Numbered from the stretch's first letter, positions 8,470 to 17,303 are shown. The stretch is 58,327 bases of DNA from an uncultured Bacteroides sp. (GCA_900542985.1 UQPQ01000016.1:1-58327), one strand, 5' to 3'. Program-made: numbers and translations. Notes: generated by a model not told the origin, from the letters alone.

Positions 8470-10479
8470 ATGAAAAACGATAAAGCATTAATGAATCGTG
8501 CAGCGGATAATATTCGTATTCTCACTGCTGCAATGGTAGAAAAAGCAAAGTCTGGTCACCCCGGAGGTGCTATGGGCGGAGCTGACTTCATAAACGTACT
8601 GTACTCAGAGTTCTTGGTATACGATCCAGAAAATCCATTGTGGGAAGGACGCGATCGTTTCTTCCTCGATCCGGGACATATGTCGCCGATGCTGTATTCA
8701 GTCTTGTCTATGGCTGGAAAATACACAATGGAGGATTTGAAACAATTCCGCCAGTGGGGAAGCATTACCCCAGGACATCCGGAAGTAGACTTCATGCATG
8801 GCATTGAAAACACATCCGGCCCGCTCGGACAAGGACATACTTACGCTGTAGGTGCCGCTATCGCTGCCAAGTTCCTAAAAGCTCGTTTGGGTGACGTAAT
8901 GAACCAAACAATTTATGCGTATATTTCCGACGGAGGTATTCAGGAAGAAATCTCACAAGGTGCCGGACGTATTGCCGGACATCTGGGATTGGACAACCTG
9001 ATTATGTTCTACGACTCGAATGATATTCAGCTTTCTACAGAATGTGGAGATGTCACTACTGAAAACGTAGCACAGAAATACGAAGCATGGGGATGGAAAG
9101 TTTACACAATAGACGGAAATGATGTAGACCAAATTCGTGAAGCATTGACTGCAGCCAAAGCTGTAAGCGGACAACCGGTTCTGATTATCGGTAAGACAGT
9201 AATGGGTAAAGGCTGTCTGCGTGCAGACGGTAGCAGCTACGAACACGATTGCGGTACACACGGAGCTCCACTCGGTGGCGATGCTTACATCAACACCATC
9301 AAAAACCTGAATGGTGACTTGGAAAATCCATTCCAAATCTTCCCGGAAGTAGCAGAAATCTATGCTAAACGTCGTGAAGAGTTGAAAGCAATCGTTGCAG
9401 AACGATACGCTGCTAAAGCAGAATGGGCAAAAGCAAATCCGGAACTTGCAGCCAAAATGGATATGTGGTTTGCCGGTAAATTGCCGGAAATCAATTGGGA
9501 TGCTATCCAGCAAAAAGCGAATGCAGCAACCCGTGTAGGTTCTGCTACCGTATTGGGAGTATTGGGAGAAAAGGTGGAAAACATGATTGTTTCTTCTGCC
9601 GACTTGTGTAACTCCGACAGAACAGACGGATTCCTGGCCAAGACTCATATTCTGAAAAAAGGTGACTTCAGCGGAGCTTTCCTTCAGGCAGGTGTATCCG
9701 AACTGACAATGGCTTGTTGCTGTATCGGTATCGCACTGCACGGAGGTGTAATTGCAGCCTGCGGTACATTCTTTGTATTCTCAGATTACATGAAGCCTGC
9801 ACTTCGTATGGCAGCTTTGATGGAACTTCCTGTGAAGTTTATCTGGACACACGATGCATTCCGCGTAGGTGAAGACGGACCGACACACGAACCGGTAGAA
9901 CAGGAAGCACAGGTACGTTTGCTCGAAAAACTGAAAAACCACAAGGGAAAGAACTCTATGCTGGTTCTTCGTCCGGCCGATGTGGAAGAAGCAACACAGG
10001 CATGGAAGTTGGCAATGGAGAATACATCCACTCCTACCGGATTGATCTTCTCTCGTCAGAATGTAAACAACCTGCCAGCTGGAACAGATTATAAGCAAGC
10101 AGCCAAAGGAGCTTATATCGTAGAAAGCGATGAAAATCCGGATGTAATCATGATTGCTTCTGGTTCTGAAGTTTCTACACTGATAGCCGGAGCCGAACTG
10201 TTGCGTAAGGATGGAGTAAAACTCCGTATTGTATCAGTTCCCTCGGAAGGTTTGTTCCGTAGCCAAAGCAAGGAATATCAGGAAAGCATCATCCCTGCCG
10301 GAGCTAAAGTATTCGGTTTGACAGCCGGTCTTCCATTCAGTATGGAAAATCTGGTAGGTGCAAACGGTAAAGTTTGGGGTATGGAATCATTCGGTTACTC
10401 TGCTCCTTACAAAGTATTGGACGAAAAACTGGGCTTCACAGCCGAAAATGTATATAAACAAGTAAAAGCAATGCTCTAA
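8470..10479 (+). CDS. tkt: Transketolase
   Basis: Transketolase moves two-carbon units between sugar phosphates in the non-oxidative pentose phosphate pathway, using thiamine diphosphate and a divalent metal. The 669 residues match the full-length family. Visible landmarks are KSGHPGGAMGGAD near the N-terminus, SGPLGQG, the thiamine-diphosphate motif region SDGGIQEEIS with a downstream Asn, and the central pyrimidine-domain segment THDAFRVGEDGPTHEPVEQ, which is diagnostic of the family. Its TAA stop shares one base with the rpiB ATG, so the two genes are translationally coupled. Confidence 0.97.
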   Translation: MKNDKALMNRAADNIRILTAAMVEKAKSGHPGGAMGGADFINVLYSEFLVYDPENPLWEGRDRFFLDPGHMSPMLYSVLSMAGKYTMEDLKQFRQWGSITPGHPEVDFMHGIENTSGPLGQGHTYAVGAAIAAKFLKARLGDVMNQTIYAYISDGGIQEEISQGAGRIAGHLGLDNLIMFYDSNDIQLSTECGDVTTENVAQKYEAWGWKVYTIDGNDVDQIREALTAAKAVSGQPVLIIGKTVMGKGCLRADGSSYEHDCGTHGAPLGGDAYINTIKNLNGDLENPFQIFPEVAEIYAKRREELKAIVAERYAAKAEWAKANPELAAKMDMWFAGKLPEINWDAIQQKANAATRVGSATVLGVLGEKVENMIVSSADLCNSDRTDGFLAKTHILKKGDFSGAFLQAGVSELTMACCCIGIALHGGVIAACGTFFVFSDYMKPALRMAALMELPVKFIWTHDAFRVGEDGPTHEPVEQEAQVRLLEKLKNHKGKNSMLVLRPADVEEATQAWKLAMENTSTPTGLIFSRQNVNNLPAGTDYKQAAKGAYIVESDENPDVIMIASGSEVSTLIAGAELLRKDGVKLRIVSVPSEGLFRSQSKEYQESIIPAGAKVFGLTAGLPFSMENLVGANGKVWGMESFGYSAPYKVLDEKLGFTAENVYKQVKAML

Positions 10480-10913
10480 TGAAAACGATAGGTTTAGCAT
10501 CAGATCACGCAGGTTTCGAACTGAAACAGTATGTAAAACAATGGCTGGAAGCCAAAGGATGGGAATATAAAGACTTTGGTACATATACCACCGACAGTTG
10601 CGACTATCCCGACTTTGCACATCCACTGGCTAAAGCTATAGAAGCTGGAGAATGTTACCCGGGAATTGCAATCTGTGGCAGTGGAGAAGGAATCAGCATG
10701 ACTCTGAACAAGCATCAAGGTATACGTGCAGCACTTTGTTGGATGCCTGAAATAGCGCATATGACACGTCTGCACAACGATTCAAACGTATTGGTAATGC
10801 CAGGACGTTACATCGACTTCCAGACAGCCGACAAGATTATGACTGAATTCTTCAATACAGAATTCGAAGGCGGACGCCACCAGGCACGTATTGACAAGAT
10901 ACCTGTAAAATAA
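10479..10913 (+). CDS. rpiB: Ribose-5-phosphate isomerase B
   Basis: RpiB interconverts ribose-5-phosphate and ribulose-5-phosphate and thereby feeds the transketolase encoded just upstream. The 144-residue protein carries the RpiB/LacAB motifs SDHAGFELKQ at the N-terminus, AICGSGEGISM with the catalytic Cys, and RAALCW, then NVLVMPGR. Its start overlaps the tkt stop codon by one base, and a strong terminator follows 20 bp after its own stop. Confidence 0.96.
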   Translation: MKTIGLASDHAGFELKQYVKQWLEAKGWEYKDFGTYTTDSCDYPDFAHPLAKAIEAGECYPGIAICGSGEGISMTLNKHQGIRAALCWMPEIAHMTRLHNDSNVLVMPGRYIDFQTADKIMTEFFNTEFEGGRHQARIDKIPVK

Positions 10914-10930
10914 TCTATCTTAAAATACAT

Positions 10931-10966
10931 AAAAAAGAGAAGCATTCTTATGCTTCTCTTTTTTTA
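10931..10966 (+). terminator. Terminator after rpiB
   Basis: AAAAAAGAGAAGCAT and its complement ATGCTTCTCTTTTTT form a 15-bp stem with the loop TCTT, ending in a T-run. It closes the tkt-rpiB operon. Confidence 0.9.
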
Positions 10967-10970
10967 TCGT

Positions 10971-10978
10971 TATATTTG
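10971..10978 (+). promoter_or_regulatory. Predicted -7 box for the DUF4468 gene
   Basis: TATATTTG matches the Bacteroidales -7 consensus and lies 30 bp before the chosen start at 11009. Its position also argues against the upstream in-frame start at 10976, which overlaps the promoter. Confidence 0.55.
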
Positions 10979-11008
10979 CGACAGAAAAATCAGAATATAA
11001 CTACTACC

Positions 11009-12058
11009 ATGAAAAAACTCTTATTTATTATTGCTTTATGCCTGCCACTGTTGGGCACAGCAAAAGAAAAGAAAGACAACAACGATCCTAAATATCTATC
11101 CGGAGCAGTTACCCTGTCAGAAGGGAAAGTGACTTTCACTCAGGAAATCAAGACACCCGGAGTTTCCAAAGAGAAGCTATACGACCTGATGTTGGAATGG
11201 GCTAAAAACCGATTCAAACCAGAGGGCAATTTATATAGTCAGGTGGCTTATACAAACGAAGAAAAAGGTGATATCGCAGCTACAGCAGAAGAATACATGG
11301 TATTCTCTTCATCGGCCATATCATTAGACCGCACCCGTATTTATTACCAGTTTCTTATCAATGTTCAAAATGAAGTATGCAATCTTACCATGACACGTAT
11401 CCGCTACTGGTACGAAGAAAACCGTGACGGTGGAGAACGTTATTCGGCAGAAGAATGGATTACAGACGACATGGCATTGAACAAGAAAAAGACTAAACTT
11501 GCTCCTATCTGTGGAAAATTCAGAAGAGAAACCATCAATCTAAAAGATGCTTTGTTCGAATCGGTAGCTTCTGCATTAGGTAAGCAGTTGCTTAATAACA
11601 ACAATACGGCAACTACTACTCCTATGATTCCATTGGTTCCGGCGCAACCGGCCTTGAATACTTCAGAAGAATTGAAAGAAGTAACATTCGAACAGATACC
11701 TGCCAATTTCAATGATTTGATTGCCAACGGACGTCTGACTATCACAGCCGGTGAAGAGGAAATTGACATTAAGGCAGAAAACTGGGGAGGATTTGGAAAA
11801 CTGTTCAGCAAAAACGTCACTTATACATTGATAGACCAAAGCCGTATTGCAGTCAGTGCACTGATGAAGCAAAGTGATACATACAAAATATCTCTTTACA
11901 GTACAGGAAATACACAACCTAGTGTAGTGATAGAGTGCAAGAAATCGATGGAGCAGAATATGTCGGCCGAAGAGTTGAAATCGCTGAACCAGTCTATCGA
12001 TACTTCCAAACAATACACAATGTATATCGGTGAAATTACACGCATCTTGATGCGATAA
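11009..12058 (+). CDS. DUF4468 domain-containing exported protein
   Basis: This 349-residue protein starts with a signal peptide (MKKLLFIIALCLPLLGTAKE). The N-terminal half (about 40-195) resembles the DUF4468 domain common in Bacteroidales: a VTFTQEI strand, a helix with LYDLMLEWAKNRF, and LTRTRIYYQF-like strands, here written SLDRTRIYYQF. The second half is a less conserved repeat of similar alternating structure (about 240-345). Function is unknown and the location is probably periplasmic. It has its own promoter and terminator and so forms a single-gene unit. Confidence 0.75.
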   Translation: MKKLLFIIALCLPLLGTAKEKKDNNDPKYLSGAVTLSEGKVTFTQEIKTPGVSKEKLYDLMLEWAKNRFKPEGNLYSQVAYTNEEKGDIAATAEEYMVFSSSAISLDRTRIYYQFLINVQNEVCNLTMTRIRYWYEENRDGGERYSAEEWITDDMALNKKKTKLAPICGKFRRETINLKDALFESVASALGKQLLNNNNTATTTPMIPLVPAQPALNTSEELKEVTFEQIPANFNDLIANGRLTITAGEEEIDIKAENWGGFGKLFSKNVTYTLIDQSRIAVSALMKQSDTYKISLYSTGNTQPSVVIECKKSMEQNMSAEELKSLNQSIDTSKQYTMYIGEITRILMR

Positions 12059-12082
12059 TTCAACAAGGAATCAATGATACGG

Positions 12083-12137
12083 AAACTAAAGATTGTCAAA
12101 AGTGCCATCTGCTGACAATCTTTAGTTTTCTTTTTGT
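12083..12137 (+). terminator. Terminator between the DUF4468 gene and rnz
   Basis: AAACTAAAGATTGTCA (12083-12098) pairs perfectly over 16 bp with TGACAATCTTTAGTTT (12113-12128), and T-rich sequence follows. Confidence 0.85.
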
Positions 12138-12159
12138 CCTGAAATAAAAGAGAAAAGTT

Positions 12160-12167
12160 TATCTTTG
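12160..12167 (+). promoter_or_regulatory. Predicted -7 box of rnz, start-proximal
   Basis: TATCTTTG lies only 5 bp before the rnz ATG at 12173, so the mRNA should have almost no leader. TTTG at 12133-12136 is 23 bp upstream, slightly farther than usual. Confidence 0.5.
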
Positions 12168-12172
12168 CTCGC

Positions 12173-13087
12173 ATGGAAAAATTCGACATACATATATTAG
12201 GATGCGGTTCGGCACTCCCCACAACCCGCCATCAGGCTACTTCACAGGTCATTAATATCCGGGAAAAACTATTCATGATAGACTGTGGAGAAGGAACACA
12301 AGTCCAACTCAGACGGTCGCGCTTACGTTTCAATCGTCTGAATCACATTTTTATTTCTCACTTGCATGGCGACCACTGTTTCGGGCTTATCGGACTTATT
12401 TCTACATTCGGTATGCTGGAACGTACAGCCGACCTGCACATTCATTGCCATCCAGACCTGGAAAAACTGATGGCACCACAGTTGGATTTTTTCTGCAAAG
12501 GTATGACTTATCAAGTTTTTTTCCATCCTTTCAATCCTGGAGAACAAACGGTCATTTACGACGACCGCTCGGTATCAGTCGAAACAATTCCGTTACGCCA
12601 TCGCATGCCAACATGTGGTTTTCTTTTTAAGGAAAAGCCTACTCCCAACCATATTATACGTGAAATGATTGACTTCTATCAGATACCAATCTGTATGATA
12701 AACCGGATAAAGAATGGAGAAGACTATGTAACCAACGACGGAACAGTTATTCCCAACTCCCGACTGACCATTCCTTCCGACCCTCCACGTATGTATGCTT
12801 ATTGTTCGGATACGTGTTATCTTCCACGTATAGTTCCACAAATACAAGGCGTAGATCTGTTGTTTCATGAAGCAACTTTTGCCAATACGGAGGCGGTACG
12901 GGCCAAGCAGACCTTCCACTCTACGGCAGCACAAGCTGCATTAATCGCACGGGAAGCCCAAGTCAAGAAATTGCTTATAGGACATTTTTCTGCCAGATAT
13001 GAAGATGAAAGTATACTGCTGAAAGAAGCTTCCGAAATTTTTCCTCACACAATGCTGGCCGAAGAAAATCTCAAAATTTCACTGTAG
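12173..13087 (+). CDS. rnz: Ribonuclease Z
   Basis: RNase Z removes 3' trailers from tRNA precursors. The 304-residue metallo-beta-lactamase-fold protein begins with the family pattern LGCGSALPTTRHQ. It has the zinc motif HLHGDH at residues 63-68, the downstream CSDTCY and HEATF segments, and a C-terminal GHFSARY with a further metal ligand, all as in short-form tRNase Z. The predicted promoter places transcription start at or next to the ATG, suggesting a leaderless or nearly leaderless message. Confidence 0.95.
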   Translation: MEKFDIHILGCGSALPTTRHQATSQVINIREKLFMIDCGEGTQVQLRRSRLRFNRLNHIFISHLHGDHCFGLIGLISTFGMLERTADLHIHCHPDLEKLMAPQLDFFCKGMTYQVFFHPFNPGEQTVIYDDRSVSVETIPLRHRMPTCGFLFKEKPTPNHIIREMIDFYQIPICMINRIKNGEDYVTNDGTVIPNSRLTIPSDPPRMYAYCSDTCYLPRIVPQIQGVDLLFHEATFANTEAVRAKQTFHSTAAQAALIAREAQVKKLLIGHFSARYEDESILLKEASEIFPHTMLAEENLKISL

Positions 13088-13164
13088 CGGAAAGCGTGTT
13101 AAAAAGGATGAAACAGATTAAACCAACTTTACCGTAAGAGTTCTAACGTAACAAAAGAAGAATC

Positions 13165-13719
13165 ATGACCGACAAATATACCGAGAAGGAAATTATACTG
13201 AAACTTCAAGAGCCTGACCAGCAAAGGGAGGCTTTTGAGTGGATAGTTAATACCTACAAGGAACAGCTATATTATCAGATAAGGAGAATGGTGCTTTCAC
13301 ACGAAGACGCAGACGATTTATTACAAAATACATTTATCAAGGCATGGAATAATCTGGAATATTTCCGGGGAGAAGCCAAACTCTCAACCTGGCTTTATCG
13401 GATAGCCTTGAATGAATGTCTTAATTTTCTGAATAAACAACGGGCACAGAAGCATTTATCCATTGAGGAATCGGAAGCAAACTTGCTGAACCAGCTGGAA
13501 AGTGACCCTTACTTTGATGGAGACCAAACACAGCTCTTGTTCGAGAAAGCCATACAGACTTTACCGGAAAAGCAGCGTATTATTTTCCACCTGAAGTATT
13601 TTCAAGATATGAAATACAATGAAATTTCCGAAATAATGGGAACAAGTATCGGAGCTTTAAAAGCTTCGTATCATCATGCGGTAAAGAAAATAGAAGAATT
13701 TTTCAAACAAAATGATTAA
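13165..13719 (+). CDS. RNA polymerase ECF sigma factor
   Basis: This 184-residue protein has only sigma regions 2 and 4, as in extracytoplasmic-function factors. Region 2 is visible as DADDLLQNTFIKAWNNL and STWLYRIALNECLNFL. Region 4 has LPEKQRIIFHLKYF, then the helix-turn-helix YNEISEIMGTSIGALKASYHHAVKKI. No FecI-type features or long C-terminal extension are seen, so a SigW/RpoE-like envelope-stress factor is likely. The next two genes encode a one-pass membrane protein and a secreted small helical protein, fitting an anti-sigma/sensor operon. Confidence 0.92.
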   Translation: MTDKYTEKEIILKLQEPDQQREAFEWIVNTYKEQLYYQIRRMVLSHEDADDLLQNTFIKAWNNLEYFRGEAKLSTWLYRIALNECLNFLNKQRAQKHLSIEESEANLLNQLESDPYFDGDQTQLLFEKAIQTLPEKQRIIFHLKYFQDMKYNEISEIMGTSIGALKASYHHAVKKIEEFFKQND

Positions 13720-13765
13720 ACTTTTCCTTCAAATAACCATCTAATAAGAAAAGGAGGATAACATA

Positions 13766-14137
13766 ATGAAAACAGACAGCGAATTGGCTAAGAAATACGG
13801 TAAGAAAATACCCTTCAAAACTCCAGAAGGATATTTTGACAACTTTACGGAGCAATTGATGAAGCAGCTTCCCGAAAAAGAGACTGTAGAAATGTCGGAA
13901 ATCAGCATGTGGGAACGAGTAAAACCATGGGTATATATGGTTGCCATGTTTTGTGGATTGATGTTCAGTATCCGCGTCATCGTTGGAGAGAAACCGGAAA
14001 ATAAAACTGATTATACGATAGAAAGTATATCCGAACTTCCAGATGAATATATTGAACCCCTCATGGAACAAACCATGATGGACGATTATACTCTTTATCA
14101 ATATCTAACTGATGCAGATACTCCTATTTACCCATAA
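13766..14137 (+). CDS. Putative anti-sigma factor, single-pass membrane protein
   Basis: The 123 residues contain a cytoplasmic N-terminus with the motif PFKTPEGYFDNF (about 17-28) and one hydrophobic helix (about 51-68, PWVYMVAMFCGLMFSI). A short acidic C-terminal tail follows. This PEGYF-containing N-terminus occurs in small proteins next to ECF sigma factors of Bacteroidetes. Topology and position 46 bp after the sigma gene suggest that it holds the sigma factor at the membrane. It lacks a recognisable zinc-binding HxxxCxxC motif, so the assignment rests on context. Confidence 0.6.
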   Translation: MKTDSELAKKYGKKIPFKTPEGYFDNFTEQLMKQLPEKETVEMSEISMWERVKPWVYMVAMFCGLMFSIRVIVGEKPENKTDYTIESISELPDEYIEPLMEQTMMDDYTLYQYLTDADTPIYP

Positions 14138-14150
14138 AAACATTAAAGAC

Positions 14151-14585
14151 ATGAAAAAAGGATGGCATATCATAGCACTCTTGTTATTTATTTGCACAAA
14201 TAACATACAGGCACAAAAAGGAAAGTGCTTATCTAAAGAAGAATTCCGTGCCAAACAAGAAGCATTTTTCGTTGAACAAAATATATTGACTCAAGAAGAA
14301 GCCAAGCAGTTCTTTCCACTTTATTTTGAACTCCAAGATAAGAAGCACGCATACAATAAGAAGGCTTGGCAACTGATGAGACAGGGTAAGAACGAAAACT
14401 TGTCAGAAGAAGAGCAGATGAAAGTGATTGAAGATGTAATCAAAACTAAAATCGAAATCAATGAACTCGATTTAGAGTATGTCCATAAATACAAAGCTTT
14501 TCTTTCTGCTAAAAAAATATATCGCTTACAACGTGCAGAAATGCGTTTTCATAGAGAACTGCTGAAGCCCAATAAAAAGAGATAA
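14151..14585 (+). CDS. Small secreted helical protein, Spy/CpxP-like
   Basis: From ATG 14151 the product is 144 residues with a signal peptide (MKKGWHIIALLLFICTNNIQAQ). The mature part is highly charged and helical, with LTQEEAKQFFPLYFELQDKK followed by a long second helix (about 75-140). This LTxEE...FFPLY pattern recalls Spy/CpxP/zinc-resistance-type periplasmic proteins. It is third in the ECF sigma operon, 13 bp after the membrane protein, and may act as a periplasmic chaperone or stress sensor. A start at 14112 in the same frame would overlap the upstream gene and destroy the signal peptide. Confidence 0.6.
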   Translation: MKKGWHIIALLLFICTNNIQAQKGKCLSKEEFRAKQEAFFVEQNILTQEEAKQFFPLYFELQDKKHAYNKKAWQLMRQGKNENLSEEEQMKVIEDVIKTKIEINELDLEYVHKYKAFLSAKKIYRLQRAEMRFHRELLKPNKKR

Positions 14586-14603
14586 ACTTTATCTGAATAA
14601 AAC

Positions 14604-14657
14604 AAAGCGACATCCGGTAACTCTTGTATACAAGAAAGCTACCGGATGTCGCTTTTT
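14604..14657. terminator. Bidirectional terminator after the ECF operon
   Basis: AAAGCGACATCCGGTA (14604-14619) pairs over 16 bp with TACCGGATGTCGCTTT (14640-14655). A/T runs on both sides let it serve the plus-strand sigma operon and the minus-strand peptidase gene. Confidence 0.85.
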
Positions 14658-14694
14658 ATCTGTCTAAAGATGAGGATATATATTTTCTTTCACA

Positions 14695-16011
14695 TCAGTT
14701 GGAGGGTTCATTCAACCACTGCATTAACAGATCTTTTATTTCCTTTTGAGTAGAATTATCAAAAGACACAATACGAGTAGTATGACTTCCATTAGGAAGT
14801 ACGTAGACATGAATCTGTTGTTTTCCCTTCAACCATGTTACTCCTGAAGCAACCCAAGGATCAGCTCCTCCATAAATATAAATCATCTTCGGATCATGCT
14901 TAGTCAGATATTGTACCGTACGTTTATACAAGGAAGCATCAAATTTAATGTAAGACAACCCCTCCGGAAGCATTACCTTTCGCAAGTAGTTCTTTGATGT
15001 CTTCATACTTAAATACTTTTTAAACGGTCGGATATCATAAGCATAATAACCTAATTCACGCACAGCCTGTACATTGAAAGGCATATAAGGAGTTTCCTTT
15101 GAAAAATAGCCTGGCTCGCTAATTTCAATGAAATGATTGAACCAAGTAGTATCCGAAGCCTTCAAAGAAGGAATTTCTGTGAGAGGTGTTCCCCATTGCC
15201 ATAAGGCAAAAGCATATTCCAGCACACAAAACTCATAGATTTCTTCTAAAGAAACGCGAAAGGTGTATTGCTTCTCTGCACAATATCGGGTAAACAAAGG
15301 CAATAAAGAGGCCTTACGTTTCAGAAGTTCCAACTGTGCTGTTTCCACTTTCTTACGATTGGCAGAAGAAGAGATATCATCCGAGAGAAAATGCATATGG
15401 CGTTCGTCCTCTTCCGAATAATTCAACGGAGCCACATAAGGAACAGTTACATCCACATCGTTCGGATAAAAAGCACGATAAAACATTGCAGTCTGTCCTC
15501 CTTTACTAATCCCCGTAGCCAACCATTTACCTGAATACACATCTCCGAAAACGCTTCGCACATGATGCAAATCATTCAAGGCATTTTCTACCGTCAGATA
15601 ATCCCAATTACATGAATCCGGAACAGACTCACCAAAATACCTGTGCTCTACAAAAACCAGATTGGCATTCAACAAATGGGAAAGTTCTTCCTGATAATAA
15701 GGATTGGTAGCGTATGCCGCATCATAGCCTTCGGTCACCATAACCGTAGGACGGTCGAATCCTGCATGAGCCACAATTATACGCTGGGCAAAACAGCCGG
15801 CTTGCGGACTATCAGCGTCTAAAGGCTGCTGCATGTATAGCACAAATTTATGAGGATAATATTTACTTTCCATTGTATCGGCAGAAATTACCGCCGGCAA
15901 ATTACGCAATCTCTGCAATAACTCTACATTCAATGTATCGGCTGCTATAGTCTGAATAGCACACCAACACATCATGAATAGTAGTAAACTTAATCTGCAA
16001 AATCTCATCAA
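14695..16011 (-). CDS. Secreted S37/S28-like serine aminopeptidase
   Basis: This 438-residue protein has a signal peptide (about 1-23) and an alpha/beta-hydrolase fold. HRYFGES and the nucleophile elbow GISKGGQ (Ser in G-x-S-x-G) resemble the PS-10 tripeptidyl aminopeptidase group (peptidase family S37), with IYGGADPW carrying the likely catalytic Asp and GSHTTR the His. It probably trims tripeptides from imported peptides in the periplasm. It follows mazG by 3 bp and is likely cotranscribed with it, although the functions are unrelated. Confidence 0.82.
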   Translation of the reverse strand: MMRFCRLSLLLFMMCWCAIQTIAADTLNVELLQRLRNLPAVISADTMESKYYPHKFVLYMQQPLDADSPQAGCFAQRIIVAHAGFDRPTVMVTEGYDAAYATNPYYQEELSHLLNANLVFVEHRYFGESVPDSCNWDYLTVENALNDLHHVRSVFGDVYSGKWLATGISKGGQTAMFYRAFYPNDVDVTVPYVAPLNYSEEDERHMHFLSDDISSSANRKKVETAQLELLKRKASLLPLFTRYCAEKQYTFRVSLEEIYEFCVLEYAFALWQWGTPLTEIPSLKASDTTWFNHFIEISEPGYFSKETPYMPFNVQAVRELGYYAYDIRPFKKYLSMKTSKNYLRKVMLPEGLSYIKFDASLYKRTVQYLTKHDPKMIYIYGGADPWVASGVTWLKGKQQIHVYVLPNGSHTTRIVSFDNSTQKEIKDLLMQWLNEPSN

Positions 16012-16014
16012 CTT

Positions 16015-16800
16015 CTATAATCCTTTCTTCTTAGCTTCATTCCATATTGCATCCATCTCTTCCAATGTCATTTCCGCCAGGTTCTTTCCCTGCTTAATGG
16101 TGTGCTCTTCCAAGTAGTTGAAACGACGGATAAACTTCTGATTTGTACGTTCCAATGCATTGTCCGGATTAATCTTATACAAACGGGCAGCATTAATCAG
16201 ACTAAACATTGCATCACCAAATTCAGCCTCAGCCTTGTCCTTATCCATGGTAGCAACTTCTGCTTCAAACTCACTGATTTCTTCTTTCACTTTTTCCCAA
16301 ACCTGCTCACGCTCTTCCCAATCGAATCCAACATTACGTGCCTTATCTTGAATACGATAAGATTTGATAAGTGAAGGTAAAGCCTCAGGAACACCACTCA
16401 ATACAGATTTATTACCATCTTTTTCTTTCAACTTTATCTGCTCCCAATTTTCCGATACTTTTTCAGCAGTATCAGCTTTTACTTCTCCAAAAACATGAGG
16501 ATGACGGAATATCAGCTTATCACAAAGCTTATCACATACGTCTTTTATATCAAAAGCACCGGTTTCACTACCTATTTTCGCATAAAATACAACATGAAGC
16601 AATACATCTCCCAACTCCTTGCAGATGTTTTTCTCATCATTTTTCATCAAGGCATCACACAGTTCATACACTTCTTCAATTGTATTGGGTCGCAAACTCT
16701 CATTAGTCTGTTTTCTATCCCATGGACATTTTTCACGCAATTCATCCAAGATGTCAAGCAAACGTCCAAAAGCTTCCACTTTTTCCTCTTTGGTATGCAT
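16015..16800 (-). CDS. mazG: Nucleoside triphosphate pyrophosphohydrolase MazG
   Basis: MazG hydrolyses NTPs and dNTPs to monophosphates and pyrophosphate and helps clear aberrant nucleotides. The start at 16800 (MHTKEEKVEAFGRLL) is preferred over an upstream in-frame ATG at 16866, which would add a low-complexity Phe-rich leader and cross the promoter. The 261 residues hold two tandem MazG domains: CPWDRKQTNESL and EEVYELCDAL with KELGDVLLHVVF, then EISEFEAEV with EAEFGDAMFSLIN. This matches E. coli-type two-domain MazG. Confidence 0.94.
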   Translation of the reverse strand: MHTKEEKVEAFGRLLDILDELREKCPWDRKQTNESLRPNTIEEVYELCDALMKNDEKNICKELGDVLLHVVFYAKIGSETGAFDIKDVCDKLCDKLIFRHPHVFGEVKADTAEKVSENWEQIKLKEKDGNKSVLSGVPEALPSLIKSYRIQDKARNVGFDWEEREQVWEKVKEEISEFEAEVATMDKDKAEAEFGDAMFSLINAARLYKINPDNALERTNQKFIRRFNYLEEHTIKQGKNLAEMTLEEMDAIWNEAKKKGL

Positions 16801-16825
16801 GGTTCTATCATTAAAAATTGTCGCA

Positions 16826-16833
16826 CAAAAGTA
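16826..16833 (-). promoter_or_regulatory. Predicted -7 box of mazG
   Basis: On the minus strand the sequence is TACTTTTG, an exact TAnnTTTG match, 25 bp before the mazG start at 16800. Confidence 0.45.
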
Positions 16834-16948
16834 GAAAAAAGGAGGGAGAAAAAAGAAAAAAAACAAGAATCCATGAACAAAAAAACCAAGATAAATGTTA
16901 TAAGAAACAAAAGCATGATATTTAGTTAGAATATATAACTTTTATTAT

Positions 16949-17245
16949 ATGGAAAGTTTCAGTGATTTGATTTCGTCCCCAACGCCTGTTTTAGTCGATT
17001 TTTTTGCGACATGGTGTACGCCTTGCAAGATAATGACTCCCATTCTCCAAAAAGTGAAAGAGATTCAAGGTGACAGCATACGCATCATAAAAGTTGACAT
17101 TGACAAGAACCGTTCGGTAGCAGCTCACTATTCAGTTCAGTCAGTACCTACATTTATGATTTTCAAGAATGGTAAGCAGTTATGGCGACAAAGTGGAGTT
17201 ATCAATGCAGAGGAACTGAATAAAATCATCGCACTGTTCAAATAA
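16949..17245 (+). CDS. Thioredoxin-family protein
   Basis: This cytoplasmic 98-residue protein has the thioredoxin fold and the redox pair in WCTPCK (Cys23, Cys26), with the cis-proline segment SVPTFMIFKNG. The intervening dipeptide is Thr-Pro rather than the Gly-Pro of canonical thioredoxin, which may shift the redox potential. It is a single gene, diverging from mazG and followed by a terminator. It is likely a secondary thioredoxin; which protein it reduces cannot be told. Confidence 0.9.
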   Translation: MESFSDLISSPTPVLVDFFATWCTPCKIMTPILQKVKEIQGDSIRIIKVDIDKNRSVAAHYSVQSVPTFMIFKNGKQLWRQSGVINAEELNKIIALFK

Positions 17246-17271
17246 TAAGCATATTCATTTTCATGTACGAG

Positions 17272-17303
17272 ACTACCGGGGAGTGATCTTCGGTAGTTTT
17301 TTA
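17272..17303 (+). terminator. Terminator after the thioredoxin gene
   Basis: ACTACCG (17272-17278) pairs with CGGTAGT (17291-17297), and a T6 run follows. Confidence 0.75.

Noticed and set aside
8953..9741. 262-codon minus-strand frame inside tkt
   Set aside because: It is antisense to a clear transketolase, is Cys/Phe/Ser-rich, and resembles no family.
10479..10479. Frameshift between tkt and rpiB
   Set aside because: The overlap is an ordinary TAATG stop/start junction between two full-length genes.
16801..16866. N-terminal extension of mazG with a Phe-rich leader
   Set aside because: The extension overlaps the predicted -7 box and low-complexity DNA; the family start matches 16800.
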